Below, piece after piece: positions 7,680-16,103 of a stretch of DNA of 44,802 nt (position 1 is the stretch's first letter; each line of letters starts with the position of its first letter). This DNA comes from Streptomyces sp. WM6378 (GTDB lineage: Bacteria > Actinomycetota > Actinomycetes > Streptomycetales > Streptomycetaceae). The notes below the pieces were generated by a model. The model made no database searches. It saw only the letters and a program-made list of their open reading frames with translations, and was not told the origin of the DNA. Location: assembly GCF_001279695.1 (NCBI RefSeq), contig NZ_LGDD01000327.1:1-44802 (forward strand), read 5' to 3'. The position numbers were made by a program, and so were the translations under genes.

Positions 7680-8960
7680 TCACGACTCCAGCAGGCGCTG
7701 CCCCACGTACTCGCCCGCCCGCGGCCCGCCCGGCACCGCGAACAGGCCGCTCGCCTCGTGCCGCAGGAACGGGGACAGCGCGTCCCCCCGGTCGAGCTTG
7801 CGCTGCACCGGTACGAAGCCCTTGACCGGGTCGGCCTGCCAGGCGACGAAGAGCAGGCCCGCGTCCGGGGTCCCGTCCGCCGCGATGCCGTCGTGGTACG
7901 AGAAGGCGCGCCGCAGCATGGCCGCGCCGCCGTTCTGCTCGGGGGCGGCGATGCGGGCGTGGGCGTTCTCCGGGATGACCAGTTTGCCGTCCGGGCCGAA
8001 CTTGTCGAGCTGCATCTTCGTCGTCTCCGTACCTCCCGAAAGAGGGGCTCCGTTCGACTTCTTGCGGCCGATCACCTGCTCCTGTTCGGGGAGCGGCAGC
8101 TTCTCCCAGGTGTCCAGGAGCATCCGGATCCGGCGCACGACCGCGTAGGAGCCGCCCGCCATCCACGCGGGCTGCGCGGTGTCCGGCACGAAGATGCGCT
8201 GCTCGAAGTCGGCGTCGGCGGGCTTGGGGTTGCCGGTGCCGTCGATCTGGCCCATCAGATTGCGGGCGGTCATCGGCTTCTGGGTGGCGCCCGGGGTGCG
8301 GTTGAAGCCGTTCATCTGCCAGCGCACCTTGGCCGCGGAGCCCGCGTCCTGCTGGATCGCGCGCAGCGCGTGGAAGGCGACCAGGGCGTCGTCCGCGCCG
8401 ATCTGCACCCACAGGTCGCCGTTCGAGCGCTTGGGGTCGAGCTGGTCGGAGGAGAAGTCGGGCAGCGGGTCCAGCTGTACGGGGCGCAGGCCGGCCAGCT
8501 GCGTACGGTCGAAGAAGCTGTGGCCGAAGCCGAAGGTGACGGTCAGCGAGGACGGGCCCGCGTCCAGGGCCACACCGGTGTCGCCGCTGCTCGTGGGCTC
8601 GCCCGCCATCAGCGACTTGGCCGTCGCCGACCAGCGCCGCATCAGCGCGGCCGCCTCCTTGCGCCCGGCGCCGGGGGCAAGGTCGAAGGCGATGAGATGG
8701 CCGGTGGACTGAAGCGGAGTGGAGATCCCCGCTTGATGTTTCCCGTGAAACATCACCTCCGTGGAACCGACCGACGTCAACGGGCTGGTGGAATCCGGGG
8801 ATTCGACGGCGGCGTACGCCCCGGCCCCGCCCGCGGCGCCCAGCGCCAGACCGGCCACGCCGACTCCGCCGACGGTGCCGAGCAGCTTGCGGCGGGAGAT
8901 GTCGAGGACGGGTTCGGCGGAAGCGGCCGGAGCCCGATCGGAGTTCTTGGTCTCGCTCAT
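7680..8960 (-). CDS. Tat-exported DyP-type peroxidase (DtpA/EfeB-like)
   Basis: A 426-aa secreted haem peroxidase. A twin-arginine signal is visible at residues 21-45 (ISRRKLLGTVGGVGVAGLAL). The mature part is a DyP dimeric ferredoxin fold with the GXXDG motif in LMGQIDGTGN, and a candidate proximal haem histidine in ENAHAR. The start ATG 8960 lies 11 bp after the stop of the CopC-CopD gene, making it the last gene of the copper operon. In S. lividans the equivalent protein, DtpA, is known to work with Sco and the copper chaperones in copper-dependent morphogenesis (maturation of the oxidase GlxA); the same role is inferred here from gene order. The frame stays open far upstream, but that part is a shadow of copCD. 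Confidence 0.93.
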   Translation of the reverse strand: MSETKNSDRAPAASAEPVLDISRRKLLGTVGGVGVAGLALGAAGGAGAYAAVESPDSTSPLTSVGSTEVMFHGKHQAGISTPLQSTGHLIAFDLAPGAGRKEAAALMRRWSATAKSLMAGEPTSSGDTGVALDAGPSSLTVTFGFGHSFFDRTQLAGLRPVQLDPLPDFSSDQLDPKRSNGDLWVQIGADDALVAFHALRAIQQDAGSAAKVRWQMNGFNRTPGATQKPMTARNLMGQIDGTGNPKPADADFEQRIFVPDTAQPAWMAGGSYAVVRRIRMLLDTWEKLPLPEQEQVIGRKKSNGAPLSGGTETTKMQLDKFGPDGKLVIPENAHARIAAPEQNGGAAMLRRAFSYHDGIAADGTPDAGLLFVAWQADPVKGFVPVQRKLDRGDALSPFLRHEASGLFAVPGGPRAGEYVGQRLLES

Positions 8961-8971
8961 GTCAGTTCTAC

Positions 8972-10888
8972 TCAGCCGATCTTGACGTTCTTGTCCACGG
9001 TGGTCTCGTCGATCTCCGAGGTGCGTACGGTCACCGAGATCTGCCAGTCGCCCGCCATCGGGATCTGGACTCCGCTCGCCTTCCACTGCCCGGCGGTGAC
9101 GCGGTCGGGCACGACGGGCAGCGGCCCCACTGACTTCGCGGCCAGCGTGAAGGAGACCTTCACCTCGGGGGCGTCCTTGGGCTTGCCCGCCGGGTCCTCC
9201 AGGGAGACCCGCAGGTCGTTGGAGCCGGTGCGGCCCGGGTCGAGGGTGAGCTCGACGGTGCCCCTGCCGTTCTGGCCGCCGGTGTCGAACGGCAGCCGGA
9301 TGTCGACGGGCCGGTCCGCGACGGCGACCTGGGTCCCGGCCTTCGCCTTGTCCACCGCCTCCTGGGTGCGGGCGGGCTCGGTCGAGGTCAGCACGGTGGT
9401 CACGGCGAGCAGCACCACGGCGATGCCGGCCTCGGCGAGGACCGTGCGGCGCAGCCCGGTCCGCTCGGGGTCGGCGTCCCGGATCCGCTTCTCGCGGGCG
9501 GTGCTCAACGCGGCCTGCTGGCGCGCGAGTTGGGCGGCCCGCTTGGCGTCCTTGCCGTCGTCGGGGACGGTGACGGGCTCCGGCTCGCTCGCGTGCTGTT
9601 CGACGACCAGGGCGGCGTCGGCCTCCGGCGCGGTGTGCTCGGAGAGGCGCGCGGTCCAGCGTCGGGAGACCGAGGCGGTCCCGACAAGGACCGCCACCAG
9701 GCCGACCTTGACGAGGAGCAGCTGCCCATAGGTGGTGTCGACCAGGGCCGACCAGGTGCCGACCTGCCGCCAGGACTGGTAGACGCCGGTCGCGGCGAGG
9801 ACCGCCACGCTCCAGAACGCGATCCGCGAGAACCGCAGGACGGCCGCGCGCTCGATGCCCGGGGAGCGGTAGAGGACGACGAGGAGGGTGACGAGCCCGC
9901 CGAGCCAGGTCGCCACGGCCAGGAGGTGCAGTACGTCGACGGGCATGGCGATGCCCGGCTGGAGTCCGGTCGAGGCGTGCTCGGCGAGCGCCCAGGTCGC
10001 GGCGAGACCGGCGGCGACCACGGCGCCGCCGATGGCAAGGCCGAAGGTGAGGTCCTTCTTCTCGGCCTCGTCGTCCCGCTTGGCATACGCGCCGAACAGG
10101 ACGGACACGAACAGGGCGGCGGCGCCGAGCAGCAGCAGCCGGGAGATGAGCGCGGCGCCCGGCTTGGTCTCCAGGACGGCCCGCAGACCGTTCAGGTCGA
10201 AGGCGTCGGAGAGTTTCCCGGAGCCGGTGTAGGGCGTGCGGAGCAGCAGCATCGCGAGGGTGGCCGCGGTCATGGTGAGCCAGCCGCCGACGACGACCCG
10301 CTGCACCGGCCCCACCGTCGCCCCGCGCCGCCAGCACGCGAGCACGAAGGCCGCGCCGCCGACGAGCAGCACGAAGCCGCCGTACGCCGCGTAGCGCGCG
10401 ATGCCGTAGAGGGCGCCGACGAGGCCGCCGCCGACCTCCTGGGCGGGGACGACCGCGGCGGTCGCGGAGGGGGCGCCGATGGAGAAGGTGAAGGCGCCGG
10501 AGACCGGGTGGCTGTCGGCGGAGATCGCCTGCCAGGCCACCGTGTAGGTGCCGTTGGGGATGCCGGTGCGCAGCCGGACGCCGTACTTGACGATGTCGCC
10601 GCTGCACAGGTTGACGAGCTCGGCGGTGTCGGAGCGCTTGCCCGTGGGGTCGAGGACCCGGATGGAGTTGGCGTCCAGGGCGACGCCCTCGGAGAACGTG
10701 AGGGTGACCTGGGCAGGGGCGGTGGCGACCACCGCCCCCTCCTTCGGGTCGCTGCCGGTCAGTGCGGCGTGCGCGGACGCGGGCACGGCGCCCGCGAAGA
10801 GCGCGCCGAGCAGCACCACCGTGACGAGCAGCAGCCGGGTCAGGCTTCGGCTCGCGGTGGTTCGAAGGCGTGGGGCGGTGGCCGTCAT
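8972..10888 (-). CDS. CopC-CopD fusion, copper import/resistance protein
   Basis: A 638-aa membrane protein. A signal peptide (residues ~1-40) ends in ASAHAAL, so the mature protein would begin with the copper-binding His typical of CopC. The CopC beta-barrel follows, with the second site in DSHPVSG. Around residue 155 the CopD part begins, with about eight membrane helices, including one near LHLLAVATWLGGLVTLL. A hydrophilic stretch near residue 430-470 (EHTAPEADAALVVEQHA..., then basic) interrupts the helices, and a final soluble domain of ~110 residues ends the protein. The start ATG has GAGGGA upstream. Family knowledge: it moves copper across or into the membrane. The neighbouring Sco and PCuAC genes support this. 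Confidence 0.93.
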   Translation of the reverse strand: MTATAPRLRTTASRSLTRLLLVTVVLLGALFAGAVPASAHAALTGSDPKEGAVVATAPAQVTLTFSEGVALDANSIRVLDPTGKRSDTAELVNLCSGDIVKYGVRLRTGIPNGTYTVAWQAISADSHPVSGAFTFSIGAPSATAAVVPAQEVGGGLVGALYGIARYAAYGGFVLLVGGAAFVLACWRRGATVGPVQRVVVGGWLTMTAATLAMLLLRTPYTGSGKLSDAFDLNGLRAVLETKPGAALISRLLLLGAAALFVSVLFGAYAKRDDEAEKKDLTFGLAIGGAVVAAGLAATWALAEHASTGLQPGIAMPVDVLHLLAVATWLGGLVTLLVVLYRSPGIERAAVLRFSRIAFWSVAVLAATGVYQSWRQVGTWSALVDTTYGQLLLVKVGLVAVLVGTASVSRRWTARLSEHTAPEADAALVVEQHASEPEPVTVPDDGKDAKRAAQLARQQAALSTAREKRIRDADPERTGLRRTVLAEAGIAVVLLAVTTVLTSTEPARTQEAVDKAKAGTQVAVADRPVDIRLPFDTGGQNGRGTVELTLDPGRTGSNDLRVSLEDPAGKPKDAPEVKVSFTLAAKSVGPLPVVPDRVTAGQWKASGVQIPMAGDWQISVTVRTSEIDETTVDKNVKIG

Positions 10889-10916
10889 GTCAGTCCCTCA
10901 AGTCCCTCTGGTTACC

Positions 10917-11384
10917 TCAGTGGTGCTTCGGGTTGTAGGTGGCTTCCTTCACCGGGAGGTCGACCTTGACCGGGTCGGCCTTCTCGAAGTGCAGCTCGAT
11001 GGTGACCTTCTCGCCCTGCTTCGGCTTCGTCTTGAGACCCATGAACATGATGTGGCTGCCGCCGCGTTCGAGGTCCAGCTCGCCATTGGCGGGGATGTCG
11101 AAGGAGGTCACCTCCTGCATCTTCTGGTTCTTCGTCTCGTGGATCGTGACGTTGTCCGACAGGTCGCTGGTGACCTTGGTGAGCTTGTCGGCGGTCTTGC
11201 TGTCGTTCTTGACGGTGAGGAAGCCGCCGGCCATGTCACTGGTCGGCACCGGCATGAACGCGTCGCTCACCTGGAGCTTCGGCTTGGCCTCGGCGCTGTC
11301 GGAACAGCCCGCGAGGGCCAGGCCCGCGGACAGGGCTATGAGGGCGGCGACGGTGGAGCGGACGGCGGTGGTGCGGCGGTTCAC
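10917..11384 (-). CDS. PCuAC copper chaperone lipoprotein
   Basis: A 155-aa extracytoplasmic lipoprotein. The signal peptide ends in the lipobox LALAGC, so the Cys is lipid-modified. The domain is PCuAC (DUF461), with copper ligands IHETKNQKM and GGSHIMFM, i.e. H...M...HxM spaced as in the family. It binds Cu(I) and hands it to Sco or to cytochrome oxidase. The GTG start at 11384 overlaps the sco stop in GTGA, so the two are translationally coupled and presumably made in stoichiometric amounts. The C-terminus ends in KHH, another possible metal ligand. The S. lividans counterpart has been called ECuC (from memory). Confidence 0.93.
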   Translation of the reverse strand: MNRRTTAVRSTVAALIALSAGLALAGCSDSAEAKPKLQVSDAFMPVPTSDMAGGFLTVKNDSKTADKLTKVTSDLSDNVTIHETKNQKMQEVTSFDIPANGELDLERGGSHIMFMGLKTKPKQGEKVTIELHFEKADPVKVDLPVKEATYNPKHH

Positions 11385-12040
11385 GGGTTCTCCCCCTTGA
11401 TGATCTTCGGCAGGTCCTTGGTGTAGTCGGCGACGGTCGCGTCCTCGCCGTACAGGACGTAGCCCTGGTCGGTCTTGGGCGAGAACGCGATGACCTGGGC
11501 CCCGTGCATCGAGACGACCTTGCCGTCCTTGTCCTTGGTGGCCGGGTCGATGCCGATGCCCAGTTGGCGGGCGCCTGCCTGAATGGTGGGGAAGTCTCCG
11601 GTCAGGCCGATGAAGGACGGGTCCTGGCCCTTGAGCCACTTGCCGAGCGAGGCGGGGGTGTCGCGCTCGGGGTCGGTCGTCACGAAGACGACCTGGAGCT
11701 TGTCCTGGTCGGCCTTGGGCAGCGACTTCTTGGCGACGGCGATGTTGCCCATGGTGAGCGGGCAGACGTCCGGGCAGTTGGTGTAGCCGAAGTAGATGAG
11801 CGTCGGCTTGCCCTTGGTCTCGGCCCGGAAGTCGAACTTCTTGCCGTTGGTGTCCGTGAGGACGAAGTCGGGCTTGGCGAACGGCCGGTCGAGCAGCGTC
11901 GCGGCCTGGGTCTTCGCCGAGGCGGAGACATCGGCGACAGGGCTGTTGGAGCCGCTGTCACCGCTGCTTCCGCACGCGGTCAGGGTGAGCGCCGCTGCCG
12001 CCGCGAGGGCGGCGGCAGTCAGCGCGGTCTTGTTGCGCAT
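11381..12040 (-). CDS. sco: Sco1/SenC copper chaperone lipoprotein
   Basis: A 219-aa thioredoxin-fold lipoprotein. The lipobox is LTLTAC at residue ~23. The copper site CxxxC appears in TNCPDVCPLTM, and the distal His in SMHGAQVIAF; all three ligands are present. Sco proteins deliver copper to the CuA site of cytochrome c oxidase and, in Streptomyces, to development-linked copper oxidases. It lies between ycnI and the PCuAC gene, with a GTGA overlap at its 3' end. Confidence 0.94.
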   Translation of the reverse strand: MRNKTALTAAALAAAAALTLTACGSSGDSGSNSPVADVSASAKTQAATLLDRPFAKPDFVLTDTNGKKFDFRAETKGKPTLIYFGYTNCPDVCPLTMGNIAVAKKSLPKADQDKLQVVFVTTDPERDTPASLGKWLKGQDPSFIGLTGDFPTIQAGARQLGIGIDPATKDKDGKVVSMHGAQVIAFSPKTDQGYVLYGEDATVADYTKDLPKIIKGENP

Positions 12041-12087
12041 GGGGTGATTTTCCGGTCTTTTCCGGTCGAATGGGTGCAGGAGGCGGG

Positions 12088-12810
12088 TTACGCGGAGCGG
12101 CGGCGTCCGGCGAACACGCCGAAGGCCACTCCGGCGATGCCGACGACGATGCCCACGACGCCCAGGATGCGCGCGGTGGTGTCGGTGTCCGACGAGGCCG
12201 AGGCCTCGGTCTTCGTGCCGGTCGCGCTCGCGGCGGCGGGCGCCGCGTCATCGTCGTCCCCGCCGGCCGCGGCGGCGGTCAGCGTGAGCGTCGGCGCCGG
12301 GTTCGCGGGCTCGGGCGCGCCCTTCTTCGCCTCGTCGATCCAGCGCACGACCTCGTTGTTGTCGTACGTCTGGAGCGCCTTGAAGACGAGCTGGTCGGTG
12401 TCGGAGGGCAGCGAGCCGATGGACAGCGGGAACTTCTGGAACTGGCCGGGCTCGATCGTCCCGCCGCTCCAGGTCACCTTGGTGACGGCCTCGTTGATCT
12501 GCTTGCCGTGCACGGTCAGCGGCTTGGGAAGCGGGGACTTGGTGACCTGGACGGTCCAGCCCGGCACCGGCTGCGGCATGACGGACGCCAGCGGGTGGTC
12601 GGCCGGGAAGTTGACCTCCAGCTTGACCGTCTTGGCGCTGTCGCGCTCGTTGGGGACCTTGAAGTCGACGACGGCGTAACCGCCCTTGGCGGCCGCGCCC
12701 TCGGGCTGCACGGTGACGTGCGCGAAGGCCGTTCCCGACAGCAGCAGGACGGACCCGGCGGCGACGGAGGTGACAACGGCGAGACGGGTGCGCGAACGGG
12801 CAGCGTTCAT
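12088..12810 (-). CDS. YcnI/DUF1775 copper-binding membrane-anchored protein
   Basis: A 240-aa protein with a signal peptide ending FAHVTV, which places a histidine at the start of the mature chain, the copper ligand in YcnI-type domains. The DUF1775 beta domain spans residues ~32-165 and includes a conserved Trp (MPQPVPGWTVQVTKSPL). A low-complexity Asp/Ala/Ser/Thr linker follows. A single C-terminal helix (ILGVVGIVVGIAGVAFGVFAG) then ends in RRRSA, anchoring it outside the membrane. Second gene of the copper operon. Confidence 0.92.
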   Translation of the reverse strand: MNAARSRTRLAVVTSVAAGSVLLLSGTAFAHVTVQPEGAAAKGGYAVVDFKVPNERDSAKTVKLEVNFPADHPLASVMPQPVPGWTVQVTKSPLPKPLTVHGKQINEAVTKVTWSGGTIEPGQFQKFPLSIGSLPSDTDQLVFKALQTYDNNEVVRWIDEAKKGAPEPANPAPTLTLTAAAAGGDDDDAAPAAASATGTKTEASASSDTDTTARILGVVGIVVGIAGVAFGVFAGRRRSA

Positions 12811-12917
12811 GGCAGAGACACTCCAGTGAGCAGGAAGGGTGGGGACGTCCACCGCGCCACGGATGCGCGGGGACCCGCGACACCACCCCTGCGGTACGTG
12901 TGGGGAGTGGGCCGCGT

Positions 12918-13766
12918 TCAGGCTGCGAGGGCGCACGCAGCGGGCGGCCCGCGCCTGATCACCGAGTGCTGAAGTGCCGCCCCGGGCGGGGGAGGCGTCT
13001 CGCGCCGGTCGGCGAGAGCGACGCGCGGGCGCTGCCCGGCGGCTGCCAGGAGCCCGGCGCACAGGGCCGCCGCGAACGCCAGGGCGCGGCGCAGCGCGCG
13101 TACGGTCGTGGCCTCGGCCGCCGCTGTCACGGACTCGGCGGCCAGGCGCACCACGCGGAACAGGGCGATCTCGCCGCGCCGCAGCAGCCATCCGGTGGCG
13201 AGCGCCGCGAGCAGGTGGCAGAGCAGCATGGGGAGCGTGGGCAGCAGCGAGGCGGCCAGCGAAGCCGAGCCTGGGCCGCTGCCCGCCATGCCGGACATCA
13301 TGTCGGCCATCCCGGACATGCCGGCCATGGAGGCGTGGCCTGTGCCGGAGATCCTGGACGGGTCGATGCCCGCGTCGGTCACGATCCGCTGGGCGTCCGC
13401 CGCGGTGAGCGGGGCGGCGCCGCTGCCGCAGATCAGCTTCGCGGCGAACCGGACCATCGGGAGGTCCCCGGTGGATCCGTCGCCGGTGGCGGCCGCCGTG
13501 TGCTGGCCGACGCCGAAGAGCGTGTGCAGGCCGAGCTGTCCGGCCGCGAGGGCGCCCGCGATGGACGGCAGCGTGCGCTCGCGTCCGGCGAGCGGCGCCA
13601 CGACCGCGAACACCCCGAGGAAACCGGCGAGCAGCGTCCACCAGGGGACGGTCGCACAGGCCGCCATGACGTGCCCCATCGCGGACAGCACGACGCAGAC
13701 CGCGGCGAACACCGCGGCCCGGAGCAGCCGGAGACCGGCGCCTGCTGAGGCGTGGGGGGTAGACAT
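12918..13766 (-). CDS. membrane protein with Met/His-rich loop
   Basis: A 282-aa protein with about six hydrophobic helices. Between the first and second halves is an extracytoplasmic-type loop containing GHASMAGMSGMADMMSG, rich in Met with a His, which is the composition of Cu(I)-binding loops. No family is recognised with certainty. Its place as first gene upstream of ycnI-sco-PCuAC-copCD-dyp supports a role in copper handling, possibly import or sensing. The C-terminal tail is basic and Pro-rich. The ATG at 13766 gives the only long frame with Streptomyces-like coding character. The 107-bp gap to ycnI could hold a promoter or processing site. Confidence 0.8.
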   Translation of the reverse strand: MSTPHASAGAGLRLLRAAVFAAVCVVLSAMGHVMAACATVPWWTLLAGFLGVFAVVAPLAGRERTLPSIAGALAAGQLGLHTLFGVGQHTAAATGDGSTGDLPMVRFAAKLICGSGAAPLTAADAQRIVTDAGIDPSRISGTGHASMAGMSGMADMMSGMAGSGPGSASLAASLLPTLPMLLCHLLAALATGWLLRRGEIALFRVVRLAAESVTAAAEATTVRALRRALAFAAALCAGLLAAAGQRPRVALADRRETPPPPGAALQHSVIRRGPPAACALAA

Positions 13767-14026
13767 GGCGCGGCCATCATCGCACTGCGCTTACCCGCTC
13801 CATACGGCAGGTCCGGAAGGTCGCCTTTGGATACGGGGCGGGGGTTCCGGCGAAGCGGATGGGAAGGTTCCGGGGTGCTTTACACCGGCGTGAGGGGCGC
13901 GTACATCCGCCGAATGGGCGCCATCACGTCAAGAGCGCGCTTACGGAGCGGGACTTGCGGCAATACTGCGCCCGTAGAGAGAAGGAACTATGTCGAGCCG
14001 CAGCGGCGCAGCCAGGAGGCTGGAGC
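13767..14026. promoter_or_regulatory. divergent promoter region
   Basis: A 260-bp spacer between the copper operon (minus) and the HATPase gene (plus). I see no clear copper-operator palindrome. AGGAGG at 14014-14019 is the ribosome-binding site of the plus-strand gene. Confidence 0.45.
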
Positions 14027-14485
14027 ATGAGCATCTGGTGGTCTCTCCACTTGCGGCGCGAGGCTGCGAGCGTTCCGCTCGCCCGTCGTCTTCTGCTCGG
14101 CGCCATGGAGACCGCAGGGGTCGACCCCGACATCTCCTACGACCTGTCGGTCGCGCTCAGTGAGGCCTGCGCGAACGCGGTCGAGCACGGCGGGGACGCG
14201 GTGGCGGGCGGCGCGTCGGCGGCCTACCGGGTGACCGCCTACCTCGACGGCGAGAAGTGCCGCATCGAGGTCGCGGACTCGGGGCCGGGTTTTCCCGTAC
14301 GACGCGGCCGGCGCGCCGCGGTGCCGGCGTGGACCGGCGCCCTGCCCGAACACGGCAGGGGCCTCGGCCTGATCGAACAGCTCGCCGACCACGTGCACTT
14401 CGGGAACCGGCCCGGCCGGGGCGCGGTGGTCAGCTTCGACAAGATCCTGAAATGGCGCGAGGACGCGCTGCTCAAGGTGTCCTGA
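14027..14485 (+). CDS. HATPase_c anti-sigma-like regulatory kinase
   Basis: A 152-aa RsbW/SpoIIAB-like protein. The N box is SVALSEACANAVEHG, the G1 box VADSGPGF, and the G2 region EHGRGLGLIEQLAD, so ATP binding looks intact. Such Streptomyces proteins phosphorylate anti-sigma antagonists or bind sigma factors in partner switching. ATG 14027 is chosen because AGGAGG lies 7 bp upstream; the open frame before it has no family similarity. No antagonist or sigma gene is adjacent, but a PP2C phosphatase of the same signalling type is encoded 2 kb away (16104-17597). Confidence 0.88.
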   Translation: MSIWWSLHLRREAASVPLARRLLLGAMETAGVDPDISYDLSVALSEACANAVEHGGDAVAGGASAAYRVTAYLDGEKCRIEVADSGPGFPVRRGRRAAVPAWTGALPEHGRGLGLIEQLADHVHFGNRPGRGAVVSFDKILKWREDALLKVS

Positions 14486-14519
14486 GCGGCGCGCCCCCGG
14501 GCGCGTGAGCGGTGCGGGA

Positions 14520-16016
14520 TCAGGCCTGCTTGACCTGGGCCATCCACGCCTCGACCTCGTCCGCGCGGCGCGGCAGCGCGGCGGACAGGTTCTCGTTGCC
14601 GTCCTCGGTGACCAGGATGTCGTCCTCGATCCGGACGCCGATGCCCCGGTACTCCTCGGGCACGGTCAGGTCGTCGGCCTGGAAGTACAGACCGGGCTCG
14701 ACGGTCAGGCACATGCCCGGCTCCAGGTCGCCGCCGACGTACGTCTCGGTGCGCGCGGCCGCGCAGTCATGGACGTCCATGCCGAGCATGTGGCCGGTGC
14801 CGTGCAGGGTCCAGCGGCGCTGCAGGCCGAGCTCCAGGACCTTGTCCACGGCCAGGTCGCCGAGCAGACCCCACTCGACGAGCTTCTCGGCGAGCACGCG
14901 CTGGGCGGCGTCGTGGAAGTCGCGGTAGGGGGCACCCGGCTTGACCGCCGCGATGCCGGCCTCCTGGGCCTCGTACACCGCGTCGTAGATCTTGCGCTGG
15001 AGCGGCGAGAACGTGCCGTTGATCGGCAGGGTGCGGGTGATGTCGGCGGTGTAGAGCTCGTTGGTCTCCACGCCCGCGTCCAGGAGCAGCAGGTCGCCGG
15101 AGCGGACCTCGCCGTTGTTGCGCACCCAGTGCAGGGTGGTGGCGTGCGGACCCGCGGCGCAGATCGAGCCGTAGCCGATGTCGTTGCCCTCGACGCGGGC
15201 GCGCAGGAAGAACGTGCCCTCGATGTAGCGCTCGCTGGTCGCCTCGGCCTTGTCGAGCACCTTGACGACGTCCTCGAAGCCGCGGGCGGTCGAGTCGCAC
15301 GCCTTCTGCAGCTCCGCGATTTCGAACGCGTCCTTCACCAGGCGCGCCTCGGAGAGGTACACGCGCAGCTCTTCGTCGCGCTCGGCGGTGACCTTGTCGG
15401 TCAGCGCGGCCTCGATGGAGGCGTCGTGGCCGCGCACGTTGCGGACCGGACCGGTCGCCTCGGCGAGGGCCGCGGCCAGCTCGCGGACGTCCTTGGCGGG
15501 CAGCCCGAGCAGCTGCTCGGCCTCGGCCAGGGAGTGCCGGCGGCCGACCCACAGCTCGCCCGTGCCGGACAGCCAGAATTCCCCGTTCTCGCGGTTCGAC
15601 CGCGGAAGCAGGTAGATCGTCGCCTCGTGCCCGTCGCCGGTGGGCTCCAGGACGAGGACGCCGTCCTCCGTCTGGTCACCGGTCAGGTACGCGTACTCGG
15701 TGGACGCGCGGAAGCTGTACTCGGTGTCGTTCGAGCGGGTCTTCAGGTTGCCCGCGGGGATCACCAGACGCTCGCCCGGGAAGCGCTTGGAGAGCGCGGC
15801 GCGGCGGTCGGCGGTGTGGCCGGCCTGGGCGATCGGCTCCAGGCCACGCAGCTCGGTGTCGGCCCAGCCGGACTTCATGTTCTCGGCCAGCTCGTCGGAC
15901 ACGCCCGGGTACAGGCCGTTCTTCCGCTGCTGGATCGGCTTCTCGTCGGCGGTCTCTTCCGGGCCCGCTGCGTCAGCAGCAAAATGGGACTCCGTCGGGG
16001 TGAGCTCCTCTGACAC
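14520..16016 (-). CDS. pepP: Xaa-Pro aminopeptidase (aminopeptidase P)
   Basis: A 498-aa metallopeptidase that removes an N-terminal residue preceding proline. The N-terminal creatinase-like domain (~residues 40-220) includes YLTGDQTEDGVLVLEP. The C-terminal pita-bread domain has the metal ligands in LLLDAGVETNELYTADITRT (two Asp), in LHGTGHMLGMDVHD (His), in LTVEPGLYF (Glu) and in GIGVRIEDDILVT (Glu). All five are in place. I chose GTG 16016 (VSEELTPTE) because AAGGAG lies 5 bp upstream; the longer frame from 16052 lacks a binding site. The first 40 residues are acidic and Ala-rich, probably disordered. Confidence 0.93.
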   Translation of the reverse strand: MSEELTPTESHFAADAAGPEETADEKPIQQRKNGLYPGVSDELAENMKSGWADTELRGLEPIAQAGHTADRRAALSKRFPGERLVIPAGNLKTRSNDTEYSFRASTEYAYLTGDQTEDGVLVLEPTGDGHEATIYLLPRSNRENGEFWLSGTGELWVGRRHSLAEAEQLLGLPAKDVRELAAALAEATGPVRNVRGHDASIEAALTDKVTAERDEELRVYLSEARLVKDAFEIAELQKACDSTARGFEDVVKVLDKAEATSERYIEGTFFLRARVEGNDIGYGSICAAGPHATTLHWVRNNGEVRSGDLLLLDAGVETNELYTADITRTLPINGTFSPLQRKIYDAVYEAQEAGIAAVKPGAPYRDFHDAAQRVLAEKLVEWGLLGDLAVDKVLELGLQRRWTLHGTGHMLGMDVHDCAAARTETYVGGDLEPGMCLTVEPGLYFQADDLTVPEEYRGIGVRIEDDILVTEDGNENLSAALPRRADEVEAWMAQVKQA

Positions 16017-16103
16017 GTCTGCTCCTTGGTACGACACTGGGCCGCCCTCCATCGTACGGGCGTGCGGAAGGGGGTCCAGGGTCGAAGTGCCTCTTACCGA
16101 TCC

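Noticed and set aside
8961..10607. N-terminal extension of the DyP frame to 975 aa
   Set aside because: The extension is out-of-frame copCD sequence. The Tat signal starts at ATG 8960.
9530..10969. 479-aa plus-strand frame over copCD
   Set aside because: Composition is Gly/Arg/Asp repeats without domains; the minus strand codes a clear CopC-CopD protein.
14505..16013. 502-aa plus-strand frame over pepP
   Set aside because: Antisense shadow; the aminopeptidase P metal ligands are all on the minus strand.
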